Source: Azolla caroliniana
Taxonomy: Eukaryota > Polypodiophyta
DNA: 64,000 bases
Direction: 5' to 3'
Assembly: GCA_043228905.1 (NCBI GenBank)
Contig: JBHGNT010000007.1
Span: 13,578,001-13,642,000, forward strand
Numbering within the stretch: the stretch's first letter is position 1; every line of letters starts with the position of its first letter. The notes under the pieces were generated by a model. It was not told where the DNA came from. It was given only the letters and a program-made list of their open reading frames with translations, and did no database searches. A program made the position numbers and the translations under genes. Below, piece after piece: positions 9,677 through 20,819 of this stretch.

Positions 9677-10840
9677 ATGGCCACCGTTAGCGCTGAAGAG
9701 TATCAATCCGTTTTCTCGGAATTTCAATGCTTGAAAGAGAAGTTTCATGCTTTGGAACAAGAAAATCAACGCTTGTTGGGGGATCTTCAGCAAATTTCCT
9801 TAGAAAAGCAGCAAACGCAACAACAGCATGGGGAACTTGCGTTACGCGTGCAACAACTCGAAGCAACCATCGTAGCAATGCAACAACAAGGGCACGGAGC
9901 ACAAGGGATTCATAAAGAACCCAAGATTGGCCTTCCCACGAAGTTCGATGGAACGCGATTGCAGTTTAGAGGGTTTCTTAACCAGGTACGGTTAGTTATT
10001 CAAATGCATCCGTCCCGATATCCCACCGATGCATCACGAGTGGGTTTAGTAGGCACGTTGTTAAATGGCTCAGCATTAGCATGGTTCGCTCCGCTACTAG
10101 AAAAGGAATCTCCAGTACTAAATAATTTTGAAGAATTCATAAGTGAGTTTAAAGCATGTTTTGGAGATACTGACAGCATAAGGACTGCAATCAACAAAAT
10201 CCGGCGATTACGCCAAGGTGACCGTCCAGCCTCCGCATATGCTGCAGATTTCCGTCTACTCGCCGCCGATATCCCCTGGGATGATCAAGCATTGATGGAG
10301 CAGTTCCGCTATGGTCTACGCAACGATGTCAAGGATTTACTCTTGACTTTCCCTAAAGAGCCAAAATCATTAACAGAAGCAATCAGTCGAGCGGTCAGAT
10401 GTGACAACCGCCTCTTCGAGCGACGTTCGGAACGACAATGTCAGATGCCGAGGGCAAGATCCGAGCCTACCTATGCCTCAGTGGTAGCGAAACCTTTTCA
10501 AAGGGAGTCACATAATGCGCCTCCAGTAAGTACTCCAACTCCAATGGAAATTGACACTACACGTCGTCGTGGGCCGCTATCGGAGGAGGAAAAGCAACGA
10601 CGCCGAACAAACCGATTATGCCTTTATTGCGGTGGACCAGGGCATATCGCGATAAACTGTCCCCATAGACCAAGAAGGCAGGTAAACCAAGTCGTTGTTA
10701 GTTCTGACTATACTAAACCCGAGTCTATTTCAGTAGGAATCTCTGATAGTCCTCATAGTCATAATAGTCCTAATAGTAGTCCGAATCTCGCAAACAAATT
10801 TGATGTCCTTAGCCAATTAGAAGAAGAGTTAAACGACTAA
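9677..10840 (+). CDS. gag: Chromovirus Gag
   Basis: A 387-residue Gag starts at ATG in a good plant context (CCATGG), 101 bases after the LTR. Residues about 8-75 form a Leu/Gln-rich coiled coil (heptads through LKEKFHALEQENQRLL). The retrotransposon gag domain follows (about 85-230, with FDGTRLQFRGFLNQV and ADFRLLAADIPWDD). A single knuckle CLYCGGPGHIAINC lies near residue 330. It would assemble the particle and package element RNA. The frame is intact, unlike pol. It ends in TAA, and pol begins 26 bases further in another frame, so pol expression would need frameshifting or internal initiation. Confidence 0.9.
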   Translation: MATVSAEEYQSVFSEFQCLKEKFHALEQENQRLLGDLQQISLEKQQTQQQHGELALRVQQLEATIVAMQQQGHGAQGIHKEPKIGLPTKFDGTRLQFRGFLNQVRLVIQMHPSRYPTDASRVGLVGTLLNGSALAWFAPLLEKESPVLNNFEEFISEFKACFGDTDSIRTAINKIRRLRQGDRPASAYAADFRLLAADIPWDDQALMEQFRYGLRNDVKDLLLTFPKEPKSLTEAISRAVRCDNRLFERRSERQCQMPRARSEPTYASVVAKPFQRESHNAPPVSTPTPMEIDTTRRRGPLSEEEKQRRRTNRLCLYCGGPGHIAINCPHRPRRQVNQVVVSSDYTKPESISVGISDSPHSHNSPNSSPNLANKFDVLSQLEEELND

Positions 10841-10866
10841 GTCCAGCCAAAATAGGAGCCGTTTGG

Positions 10867-13800
10867 TTGGACAGCCCTAGATCTGTGCAGCCCATTAGTG
10901 GTTCCATCCCCTCTAAGCAAATTAGTGATGTGTTCGTAGCCCAAGTAGCAGTTAGTACTAAAAGTACCCCTCCAGTACATACCTTAGCCCTTCTAGATTC
11001 CGGAGCTAATTCTTGCTTCATGGATAGGAATTTTGCCCGAGCTCATCAGATATCTCTCAGAAAGCTCCCATGTCCAGCCTCAGTAGTAGTCATTGATGGT
11101 CGTCCCATTGCTTTTGGTAATATCATAGAAGAGTCGGAACCCATTAATATTGTCCTAGATAACTTAACATGTGTAGTATCATTTAATATTATTAGTATTC
11201 CAGAACATCCCATAGTTTTAGGATTACCATGGTTCGAGTTACATAACCCAGACATAGATTGGAGGACAAGGGAAATCCGGTTGCGACAAACCCAAGGATC
11301 TACCCAGAAGGTTGCAACCATTTCGCTACGTCAGTTGCGTGAGGAAGGGCGCAAGGAGGAAATGTTTCTCTTCGCAATATCAGTACAACCCTCCAGCACC
11401 ACCAAAGAGGAGTCCACCGTTCAACTTCCCGAGAAGTATCGTCAGTATGCTGATGTGTTCGATAAAGTACAAGCCAACACACTTCCTCATCATCGGCCGT
11501 ACGATTGCGCCATCGACTTACAACCGGGAAAAGAGCCGCCATGGGGGCCGATCTACAATTTGTCACCAACCGAGCTAGAAGTCCTTCGAGCCTATATAGA
11601 GGAGAATTTGGAGAACGGTTTCATTCGGCATTCGAAATCTCCAGCCGGCGCACCCATTTTCTTCGTCAAGAAAAAAGATGGCTCGCTTCGACTCGTTGTA
11701 GATTACCGTGGCTTGAATAAGGTCACAGTAAGAAATAGGTATGCTCTTCCCCTTATCTCAAGTCTTTTAGAACGGATCAACGGTGCCAGGTTCTTCACGA
11801 AGATCGACTTACGAGGAGCCTATAACCTCGTACGGATCCGACCAGGAGATGAATGGAAGACCGCGTTTCGCACCAGATATGGGCACTTCGAGTATACGGT
11901 CATGCCGTTCGGACTCACTAATGCGCCGGCAGTCTTCCAGCACATGGCGAATGATATATTTCGAGATCTCTTGGATGATTTTTTGATCATCTATTTGGAT
12001 GATCTACTGGTTTATTCAAAGACCCAAGAAGAACATGATTCTCATGTACTATTAGTACTAAAACGACTTCGAGAACATGGTCTGTATGCAAAGTTAGAGA
12101 AATGTAGTTTCGGGTGCAACCAAGTGGAATTTCTCGGCTATGTCATCTCCTCAGAAGGCATATCTATGGACCCAGCCAAGGTCAAAACGGTGATAGAATG
12201 GCACACTCCGCGTTCGGTGCGGGATGTGCAATGCTTCCTAGGCTTTGCAAATTTTTACCGGAAGTTCATACAAAATTACTCAAAAATTGTGCTGCCTCTC
12301 ACACAGCTCACCAGGAAGGGACAATCATTCATTTGGTCTAAAGAGATGGACATGGCTTTCGAGAGTCTTAAGAAGGCGTTTACATCAGCTCCAATTTTAG
12401 GTCATGTGGATCCGGAAAAACCATTCATTATCGAAGCTGACGCATCGGATTTCGCATTGGGGAGCATTCTATCACAACAGGGTAACGACGAGAAGCTACA
12501 TCCTGTGGCTTTCCACTCCCGTAAGTTTGACGCCGCCGAAATCAACTACGAAATTCATGATAAAGAGCTATTAGCAATAGTTGATTCTTTTATGCAATGG
12601 AGGCATTTCCTGGAGGGATCTCCTCATCAGGTCACTGTATTCAGTGACCACAAGAACCTTGCCTACTTTCAAGATGCTCGTGTACTGAATCGACGTCAAG
12701 CTCGGTGGGCCCACTTCCTCACACGCTTCGACTTCAAAATTACATATCGTCCGGGGAAGCACCAAGGGAAGGCAGATGCATTATCACGGCGTTCGTATCT
12801 AACACCACGTCCCGGTGAGCCAGCCTTCGATAACCAGAAGCAAGTAATCTTGGGTCCAGCATGACTGCAAGCAGCACAGGTCTTTGACATGCCCGTGGAT
12901 TCCGACATTACCAATACTATATGTGAGGACTTGAAGACTGACGCTTTCGCCCAAGCTATACTAGCACAAATTGACCCCTCTCGAGCGTCATGTTCACAAT
13001 CACAATCACCAGGTACGGATTATCGGCAATTCAAATATTGTGATGGATTACTCTTCTTTAAAGAACTTTTGTATGTTCCTAATGGTTCTTGCCGCCTTCG
13101 AGTAGTACAAAACTGCCATGACACATATACAGCAGGACATTTTGGTAGTACTAAAACATTAGATTTAGTACAACGATCATTCTGGTGGCCCCGTATGCGA
13201 CAATTTGTCGAAGATTTTGTTCGGACTTGCGATACATGCTGCAGAGCGAAAATGCCAAGACATCATATCATCCATATGGTTTATTAGAACCATTACCAAT
13301 TCCAAGCAAGCCATGGCAATCCATTGCTCTTGACTTCATTACAGATCTTCCAGTCTCTAAGGGATTCAGTGCGATTCTCACAGTGGTGGATCGATATACG
13401 AAGATGGCTCATTTCTTACCATGTACTAAAGAAATATCTAGTGAAGACACCGCCGAAATTGTCATGCGGGAAGTATGTCGGCATCATGGACTCCCTGATA
13501 ATATCATCAGCGATCGTGGACCCCAGTTTGTGTCAAAATTCTAGAAGCACCTTTTTAAAATGCTGAAGGTCACTTGTAACCTCTCCTCCGGCTACCACCC
13601 ACAAACCGACGGTCAAGCCGAACGAACAAATCAAACACTGGAACAGTATCTGCGGTGCTTTCTCAACTATCATCAGAATGACTGGGCAGATATTCTTCAG
13701 TTCGCCGAATTTGCCTATAATAACGCTATCCACGCATCGACTAAAGTCACGCCATTCTACGCTTATACGGGATATCATCCCCGGTGGTGTGTCCTTGAAA

Positions 13801-14429
13801 CCCCAGAAGTGTCCACAAATCCTTGCGCGGAGGATCGTTTGGAGCGGTTACGCAAGATACAAGCGGATTTATCTACTCAACTCCAGCAAGCTCAACAATC
13901 ACACAAGGACTACGCAGATCGTCATCGACTTCCATCCAATTTTAACATTGGAGATCGGGTGTGGCTGCTACGACGACACATCAAGACTACTCGCCCATGT
14001 GAGAAGTTGGATTATCGGCGATTAGGTCCTTTCCGTATTATCGGGAAGATTAATGATGTCGCTTTTCGTCTCGAGCTACCTCCGCAACTTCGGATACATC
14101 CGGTGTTTCATAGTTCTCTCCTCGAACCCTATCACGAGAACACTATCCCAGGACGTACTATACAACCACCACCTCCTATCGAGCTCGAAGATGGCCCTGA
14201 GTATGAGGTCGCTGCCATCCTCGATTCCAAGATTGTTCGCAACAAGCTCTACTATTTAGTCGATTGGCTAGGATATAGTCCCAGCGAGCGTACTTGGGAA
14301 CCGATCGAGAATGTGACCAATGCTCGTGCTCTTCTAGAAGACTTCCATCGACGATATCTCGAGAAACCGGGTCCTCAATCCAAAACGACTCGTGGAACTC
14401 GTCGTTTTAAAGGGGGGATAGTGTCATAA
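10867..14429 (+). pseudogene. pol: Chromovirus Pol (protease, RT, RNase H, integrase, chromodomain), broken
   Basis: Protease has ALLDSGANSCF (near 10996). RT carries FFVKKKDGSLRLVVDYRGLN and the catalytic YLDD (11992-12003). RNase H has IIEADASDFALG. Integrase has the H-H-C-C zinc region (NCHDTYTAGHFG then CDTCCRA), core residues in ALDFITD and IISDRGPQF, and the third acidic residue in GQAERTNQ. A chromodomain (about 14199-14375, EYEVAAIL / YYLVDWLGY / ERTWEP) would target histone marks. Breaks: TGA at 12862-12864 and TAG at 13542-13544, both one base from TGG, and a small insertion near 13262-13272 that shifts frame. The natural stop TAA (14427-14429) lies inside the 3' LTR. Confidence 0.93.
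14409..14421 (+). other. Polypurine tract of the chromovirus
   Basis: AAAGGGGGGATAG immediately precedes the 3' LTR and would prime plus-strand DNA. Confidence 0.85.
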
Positions 14430-14876
14430 CTAGACTCGAACCCATAACCTTTTGTTACACGGGTCGAGACTTTACCATTAGGTTATGAATTGTAATTTGA
14501 AGGATATTATTTTCATTTAGGTTTTATTGGGAAATTGATGTATATTCCAGATTTCTCTGGAACATTCTAGAAACTTCAGGAGTATTCCTGAAGACACTAT
14601 AAAAGGAGGCGCAAGGCATTAGTTCGAACCAAATCGGTTCAACGCCAGTCTTAAGCCTTCTAACTACTGTTGTATATCTTCCTTCATATAATACATATAT
14701 CTTTCGCATCATCATTCTCTCTCTCTCTCTCTCTCTCTCACTCACTCATTCCTTCTCTCAAAGTTCGACACCTCTCATAGTACTAATCTTTCTCTGTCTT
14801 AGTACTATTCCCCAACAATAGTACTAATCCTTCTTTTAGTACTAATTCCTTCTCTGCCTTAATAGAGTTCCTGACA
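14422..14876 (+). repeat. 3' LTR of the chromovirus
   Basis: It has the same TGTCA...TGACA ends as the 5' LTR. By eye there are about two to three substitutions outside the CT run (for example A/G in CACRGGTCGAG and C/T in CTAATCYTTCT), which indicates a young insertion. The heat-shock array is repeated at 14545-14592. Confidence 0.97.
14545..14592 (+). promoter_or_regulatory. Heat shock element array in the 3' LTR
   Basis: The same ten pentamers as at 9226-9273, unchanged. A TATA box follows. Transcripts from here would run into element X and the copia-2 LTR. Confidence 0.85.
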
Positions 14877-15454
14877 AACACCTCCACATGGATAGACGGC
14901 CCCAAGAAGGACTTCTTCACGACGACCGATCAAATGCAAGAAATCTGGTTACCGCCGCTCAACATCCGACGTCTTCGCCACCATCTTCGCCACCAACCAC
15001 CCCCCGATGAACCCCCCTACTCTATCCTTCTCGCCCCCGATGCCTGAAGCTCCCCTTCCGCAGTGCACCCGGGGGTGTGGACTCATTAGGTGACAGGAAC
15101 TACACGCTCCCTATACACAACGCTCGGCCACAACCGAGCTTAGAATCATACACAGAAAACGGGAAATAAATGCACGACACAAAGAAGAGAAGAGTACACA
15201 GGATGTTTACGTGGAAAACCCCAAACTAGGGAAAAAAACCACGGCAGCCCACAGGCTGCAAACTATCACTATGTTAGAATGTACAACAGTGAGTTCACGG
15301 AGGCAACGACCTCGTGCTCACGATCTTCGCCACAGGCGGCGGTTTCAACAGAGGCAACGACCTCTTTCTCTCTCTCTCTCTCTCTGTACACAATTACACA
15401 CTCTCTCTCTTCTTGCACCAACAAGAATAACAACCCACACTAAAAGTTTGCCCT

Positions 15455-15538
15455 AAGTCATATTTATACTAATATGACTTTTCGGCTATTTACAAATATA
15501 GCCTCGATGGACTCTCAGAAACATATTTACGAATATGT
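15455..15538 (-). promoter_or_regulatory. Triple hairpin with TATA box (copia-2 3' LTR)
   Basis: Read on the plus strand: AAGTCATATT/AATATGACTT (15455-15480, loop TATACT), GGCTAT/ATAGCC (15484-15503) and ACATATT/AATATGT (15521-15538, loop TACG). On the transcribed (minus) strand the first one contains TATAAATA. The same array is present in the right LTR at about 20391-20474. Confidence 0.75.
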
Positions 15539-15582
15539 CTCTTCATCCGGTGAGCACTCCTCACCGGGTCTTCACCATCCGG

Positions 15583-15876
15583 CTCTCCGTAGCCGGGTAC
15601 TCCTCATCCGGTTCTCACCGGGTCTGCACCATCCGGCTCTCCGTAGCCAGGTACTCCTCATCCGGTTCTCACCGAGTCTGCACCATTCGGCTCTCCGTAG
15701 TCGGGTACTCCTCATCCGGTTCTCACCGGGTCTGCACCATCCGGCTGTCCGTAGCCGGGTACTCCTCATCCAGTTCTCACCAGGTCTACACCCTCCGGCT
15801 CTCCATAGTCGGGTACTTCTCATCCGGTTTCCACCGGGTCTGCAACCTCCGGCTCTCCGTAACCGAGTTTGTTCAT
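15583..15876 (-). repeat. 54-base tandem repeat in copia-2 LTR (six units)
   Basis: Units start at about 15583, 15637, 15691, 15745, 15799 and 15853. Each contains CCGGCTCTCCGTAGCCGG, a 6-bp stem with a 6-base loop. The right LTR has five units (about 20513-20745). Because 54 is a multiple of three, a spurious open frame runs through the array. Confidence 0.9.
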
Positions 15877-15924
15877 CAGCACTGTTCTTCTCCCTTCCCA
15901 TCCGGAAGGACTTGTCTCCCAACA

Positions 15925-15941
15925 AACTCCCCCTTCACTCC
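15925..15941 (-). other. Polypurine tract of copia-2
   Basis: The minus strand reads GGAGTGAAGGGGGAGTT directly before the LTR. The pol stop codon TGA overlaps it. Confidence 0.85.
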
Positions 15942-18900
15942 GGCATGGGGTGTCTTACTAGTCTGATCCTCTTCCGATATGCATCCAGCTTGTTGGGTAT
16001 CAGCACTTTGGTCAGCATATCTGACCCGTTCTCGGCCGTGTGGATCTTCGTTAGTGCGAACTCCTGGTCATCTACTCTTTCCCAGATCTAGTGATATCTT
16101 CGCTGGATATGCTTCGTCCGGGAATGGTAGGCCGCATTCTTAGCAAGATGGATGGCACTTTGACTGTCGCAATAGAGTCAGTATTCATTTTGCCGGATAC
16201 CGAGCTCTCCGATGAAGTCCTTCATCCATAATATTTCCTTGCCGGCTTCCACAGCCGCCATGTACTCCGCCTTCGTGGTTGACAATGCAACCGTCTTCTG
16301 CAGCCTCGACTGCCGCGAGACAGCTCCCCCTGCATATGTCATTACATACCCGGATGTAGACCGGCTGGTATCCACATCAGCCGACATGTCCGAATCGGTG
16401 AAACCGTCAAGTTGAGGTTTTCCGGAGCCGAATCGGAGACACATATTTGAAGTGCCCTTCAAATACCGGAGTATCCATTTGACCGCGTTCCAGTGCTCCT
16501 TGCCGGGATTGCTCATAAACCGGCTCACCACTCCGACTGCATATCCTATATCCGGTCGGGTACAAACCATTGCGTACATTAAGCTCCCGACAACAGAGGC
16601 ATATGGAATCTTCATCATATCCGCCTTCTCTGCTTTCGTCTTCGGGCTTTGCTTACCGGATAACCTGCAGTTTGCCGGAAGTGTCGATCCGACCGGTTTC
16701 ACATCTGACATGTTGAACCGTTGAAGCACCTTTGTCACGTATTTCTCCTGTGACAGCCATAGTTGCTTCGTTGGCCGGTTCCGGATGATATGCATCCCCA
16801 ACATCTGTCTTGCCGGACCCAAGTCTTTCATTGAGAAGGTCCGGTTGAGAGCCTTCTTCAACATCTGTATTTTGGCTTGGTCTCGTCCGACGATCAACAT
16901 GTCGTCCACGTATAGAAGGAGTATCAGGAAGTCGCCTCCTTCGAACTTCTTCACAAACACGCAGTGATCGGCCTGCATCTTGTGGTACCCTTGATCGGTC
17001 ATGAAGGAGTCAAACTTCCGGTACCATTGCCGGGGAGCCTGCTTCAGTCCGTACAGGCTCTTCTTCAGCCGGCATACCAGGTGCTCCTTCCCTTTCTCCA
17101 CAAATTCCTCCGGTTGCTGCATGTAAATCTCCTCTTCGAGGTCGTCGTGAAGGAATGTCGTCTTCACGTCCAGCTGTTCTACCTCGAGGTCCATGCTTGC
17201 CGCTATACTCAGCACCGTCCGGATGGAGGTCATCTTTACTACCGGGGCAAATATCTCGTCAAAGTCCACGCCCTTTTTCTGTAGGGACCCCTTCACCACG
17301 ATTCTGGCTTTGTATCTCGGGGGGTTGCCGGCATCTCCCAGTTTCAACTTGTACACCCACTTGTTTCGGAGTGCCTGCTTTCCTTTCGGCAACTCCACCA
17401 ATTCGTACGTATGGTTTTCATGCAGGGAATCCATCTCATCCTGCATGGCACTTAACCATTTGCGGCTGTGGGTGACATCCTTCGCTTCTTCGAAGCTTTC
17501 TGGCTCCCACTCATCGGTTAACAACACATGCTCTGCATCCGGAAATCTCCAGGGGGGCCTTCTCTCTCTGAGAGGATATCTCCGTCTTTGGGCTTCGGTA
17601 ACCGGCTCGTCCATTTGCTCTTCATCCGAATCTGATTCAGGGTCTTGGTTGGTTCCGGTTTCAACTTCCTTTACTTCTTCTTCAGCCTGTTCGGTATCCT
17701 CACCGTAACCGGTTGGTCCCTCGAGTGCTAACCGGTCTCTTGCTGGTTGGATCTGCTCATCGTAGAGTCGATCCTTACCGGTCGACTCAAAGTTCATTAT
17801 CTTCTTCTCCGACTCCCAGTCGGCGAGCGTCTTGTCCTCCATGAAGATAATATCTCGACTCCGGAATACCTTCTTGTCGACCAGGTCCCACACTCGATAG
17901 TCGAACTCATTGTCACCGTAACCGAGGAATATGCATGGCCGGGTCTTTGGATCTAACTTTCCTCTCCGGTCCTTAGCTACATGCACGTACGCGAGACACC
18001 CGAACACCTTCAGATGCCGGTAGGATACTTCCTTACCGGTCCATACTCTCTGTGGCGTGTCTCCGTCCAAGGGTACTGAGGGTGATCAATTTATCACATA
18101 TGTCACCATCGACAATGCCTTAGCCCAAAACTTCTTGGGTAGTTTTGCATGCGCTAGCATACTCCGGACCCTCTCCATTATGGTCCGGTTCATCCTCTCA
18201 GCCAGTCCGTTTAGTTCCAGTGTTTTCGGCACAGTAAATTCGAGTCAGATTCCCTTCGAGCGGCAGTACTCCTCGAACTTCCCCCGGTATTCTCCTCCGT
18301 TATCTGCTCGAACCGCCTTCAGCTTCCGGCCGGTTTCTCTTTCCACTCTCACGTGGAGCTCTTTGAAGACGGATAGCACCTGATCCTTCGTCTTCAACGG
18401 TGTGGCCCACAACTTCCGACTGTGGTCATCTATGAACGTCACGAAGTACTACGCTCTGGCATGTGACTTCGTGTCTACTTGACACACATCCGTATGCACC
18501 AACTCCAGTGGTGCATTACGTCTCATCGGTGGCCTTGGTCGGAAGGAGGTCCAGTTTTGCTTACCGGCCAGACAATCAGTGCACTTCTCCAAGTGCACGT
18601 TCTTCACTGGAATGAGGTTGTCGTCTGCAAGCCTCTTCATCCCCTTCTCGCTCATATGACATAGCCTCTTGTGCCATAGCTCACCGGCAGTGTCGGATGC
18701 CACATTCACTTCTTCCGGACATAACCGGGCATTCATCAGGTACAGTGTGTTGACCTTCCGGGCCCAAGCCACAATCAGGCTCCCTTTGCTGAACTTCATG
18801 ACATCGTTTCGGATGCTACCCGTGTAGCCTTCATCATCTAGCCGACCGGCTGATATCAGGTTCAGAAGAACCTCCGGAACGTGTCGAACATCCTTCAGCA

Positions 18901-19981
18901 GCAACTTGCATCCGGTTGGTGTTGTCAGCCACACATCTCCTATGCCGACAATTCGGCATGTACCTTCATTCCCCATCCGGACACAGTCATGATCACCGGC
19001 TGAGTAGAATGAGAAGCATTTCCGGTCCGGGGTAAGCTGGAACGACGCTCCAGAGTCTACCACCCAGGTCCTCTCGTCGCCGGCAAGGTTTATCTCACTC
19101 TCCTCGGTGATGAGCATCAACTCTTCTTCACTTGCTGCGATTGCCATCATTCCCTTCCGGTCCGGCCCCCTCCGGTCTTTACCGTTCCGGTCCGGGGTCC
19201 GCTTCGAATCGGTACCGTCGGTTTCCTTGTCTTTTCGGAATTGCCGACAGTTCTTTTGGAAGTGTCCCGGCTTGCCGCAATAGAAGCAAGTAGGCCTCCC
19301 CCTTGACTTTGACCGTGTCCCCGACTTCTCCCGGTTCTGGGGACTACGGTTTCTATGTCTTCCGCATTCCGATTCGGTAAGGAGCGCTTTGGAGTCGGAG
19401 CTCATATCTTTATCTTTCTGATGCGCCTCCTCATCTAGCAAGCTCGACTTTACTCTTGCTAGGGATAACCGCTTTCCTTCCGGCCCGGCGTTGCCCAAAG
19501 TGACAACCAACGTCTCCCAGCTATCCGGGAGGGAACCGAGCAGGAGTAGCGCTAGTACCTCATCGGCGAGAGGTACTTCCAATGAAGTTGCCTGGTGGAT
19601 CAGCCCCTGGAAGGCATTCATGTGCTCCGCCATGCTGGAGCCATCTTGGTACCGGAGTCTTACTAGCTTCCGAAATACCGAAACCTGATTAACAACATTT
19701 TTGTTCTGAAACATAATGCCGATCTTCTCCTAGAGCTCATGAGCCTTGCTCTCTTCATTGAAGTTGTTGTATAGGCTCATGTCGATGAAGCACCGTATGT
19801 ACGTCGTTGTCTTCATGTGCATCACCTCCCATACGGTGGCATCGATTTTGTCCAATCTCTTGTCCCCAAACTAAACCGGCAACCAAAGATCTTTAACCAC
19901 GAGCATATCCCTCATCTTCGACTTCCACACTGAATAGTTGGAGCCGGTGAGCTTGAACATGCCGCCCAACGATTCGTCCAT
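15935..19981 (-). pseudogene. copia-2 Gag-Pol polyprotein, broken
   Basis: Starts at ATG 19981 (MDESLGGMFKLTGSNYSVWK, the copia gag signature). Then come a CCHC knuckle CFYCGKPGHFQKNC (about 19250-19290), protease VVDSGASFQLTP, the integrase zinc region (LWHKRLCHMSEKG ... CTDCLAGK) and core (HTDVC, RADNGGEY), RT with YVDDML (about 16900), and RNase H (TDSDMSADVDTSRSTSGY). The largest intact part is the RT/RNase H half (16178-18070). In-frame stops occur near 19874 (CAG to TAG), 19726 (TGG to TAG), 18447, 18250, 18090 and 16088. Most are single C-to-T or G-to-A changes. It is otherwise collinear with copia-3 at 32.9-36.9 kb. Confidence 0.93.
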
Positions 19982-19996
19982 TTTTTGTGTCGTTTC

Positions 19997-20008
19997 GCTC
20001 TGATACCA
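19997..20008 (-). other. Primer-binding site of copia-2
   Basis: The minus strand reads TGGTATCAGAGC, the exact plant initiator tRNA-Met complement, two bases after the LTR end. Confidence 0.9.
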
Positions 20009-20010
20009 CT

Positions 20011-20281
20011 TGACAGGAACTGCACGCTCCCTATACGCAATGCTCGGCCACAACCGAGCTTAGAATCATACACAGAAAACGGGAAATAAATGCACGACAC
20101 AAAGAAGAGAAGAGTACACATGATGTTTACGTGGAAAACCCCAAACTAGGGAAAAAAACCACGGCAGCCCACAGGCTACAAACTATCACTATGTTAGAAT
20201 GTACAACAGTGAGTTCACGGAGGCAACGACCTCGTGCTCACGATCTTCGCCACAGGCGGCGGTTTCAACAGAGGCAACGAC

Positions 20282-20322
<41 letters not shown>

Positions 20323-20804
20323 CACAGTTACACACTCTCTCTCTTCTTGCACCAACAAGAATAACAACCCACACTAAAAGTTTGCCCTAAGTCATATTTA
20401 TACTAATATGACTTTTCGGCTATTTACAAATATAGCCTCAATGGACTCTCATAAACATATTTACGAATATGTCGCTTCATCCGGTGAGCATTCCTCACCA
20501 GGTCTTCACCATCCGGCTCTCCGTAGCCGGGTACTCCTCATCCGGTTCTCACCGGGTCTGCACCATCCGGCTGTCCGTAGCCGGGTACTCCTCATTCGGT
20601 TCTCACCGGGTCTGCACCATCCGGTTGTCCGTAGCCGGGTACTCCTCATCCAGTTCTCACCGGGTCTACACCCTCCGGCTCTCCATAGCCGGGTACTTCT
20701 CATCCGGTTTCCACTGGGTCTGCAACCTCCGGCTCTCCGCAACCGAGTTTGTTCATCAGCACTGTTCTTCTCCCTTCCCATCCGGAGGGACCTGTCTCCC
20801 AACA
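20011..20804 (-). repeat. 5' LTR of copia-2
   Basis: 794 bases with the same ends as the left copy, five 54-base units and a longer CT/GA run (20286-20319). Confidence 0.95.
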
Positions 20805-20819
20805 TTAGGTTGGGGGGTA

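Larger units (their letters stand above)
9103..14876 (+). mobile_element. Ty3/gypsy chromovirus, full length, recent, 5-bp target duplication AACAC
   Basis: Two LTRs (473 and 455 bases; they differ mainly in CT repeat length and show only a few substitutions) bound gag, protease, RT, RNase H, integrase and a chromodomain, the order of chromoviruses. Direct repeats AACAC at 9098-9102 and 14877-14881 flank it. The polypurine tract is AAAGGGGGGA. A tRNA primer site is absent at the usual place and a self-complementary site is present instead. The chromodomain with C-terminal FHRRYLEKPGP resembles the fungal, sushi and Tcn1-like chromoviruses more than the CRM, Tekay, Reina or Galadriel groups of seed plants; that classification is from memory of the families. 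Confidence 0.95.
8723..15047 (+). pseudogene. Element X open frame, second part, interrupted by the chromovirus
   Basis: A frame runs from about 8763 (VMRRFLRTYLDVHDPDIQTS) to GRNPPSPFAGYNT at 9102, where the chromovirus LTR begins. It resumes in the same codon phase at 14882 (TSTWIDGPKKDFFTT) and reaches a TGA at 15045-15047. That the frame is continuous only when the insertion and one copy of the 5-bp duplication are removed shows that it was an open protein-coding frame at, or shortly before, the insertion. The protein is not one I recognise. The end lies about 45 bases upstream of the copia-2 insertion point. Confidence 0.55.
15091..15924 (-). repeat. 3' LTR of copia-2
   Basis: 834 bases; on the plus strand it runs TGACAGGAAC...TCTCCCAACA. 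It carries six copies of a 54-base repeat, three hairpins around the TATA box and a CT/GA microsatellite. Confidence 0.95.
15091..20804 (-). mobile_element. Ty1/copia element, full length (copia-2), 5-bp target duplication TTAGG
   Basis: Two LTRs (15091-15924 and 20011-20804) bound one gag-pol region read on the minus strand. TTAGG at 15086-15090 and 20805-20809 flanks it. The primer site is the exact complement of the initiator tRNA-Met end and the purine tract is GGAGTGAAGGGGGAGTT. The order integrase before RT marks Ty1/copia. It sits in the 3' part of element X. The LTRs have diverged more than those of the chromovirus and differ by one 54-base repeat unit. Confidence 0.95.

Noticed and set aside
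15583-15876. Regular direct repeats resembling a CRISPR array
   Set aside because: The units are contiguous with no unique spacers, lie inside an LTR and vary in number between the two LTRs; plant nuclear context.
15474-16091. Long plus-strand frame of repeated LHHPALRSRVLLIRFSPG units
   Set aside because: It is the 54-base LTR repeat read in frame (54 is divisible by three); the same artefact appears at 20408-20881 and on the opposite strand.
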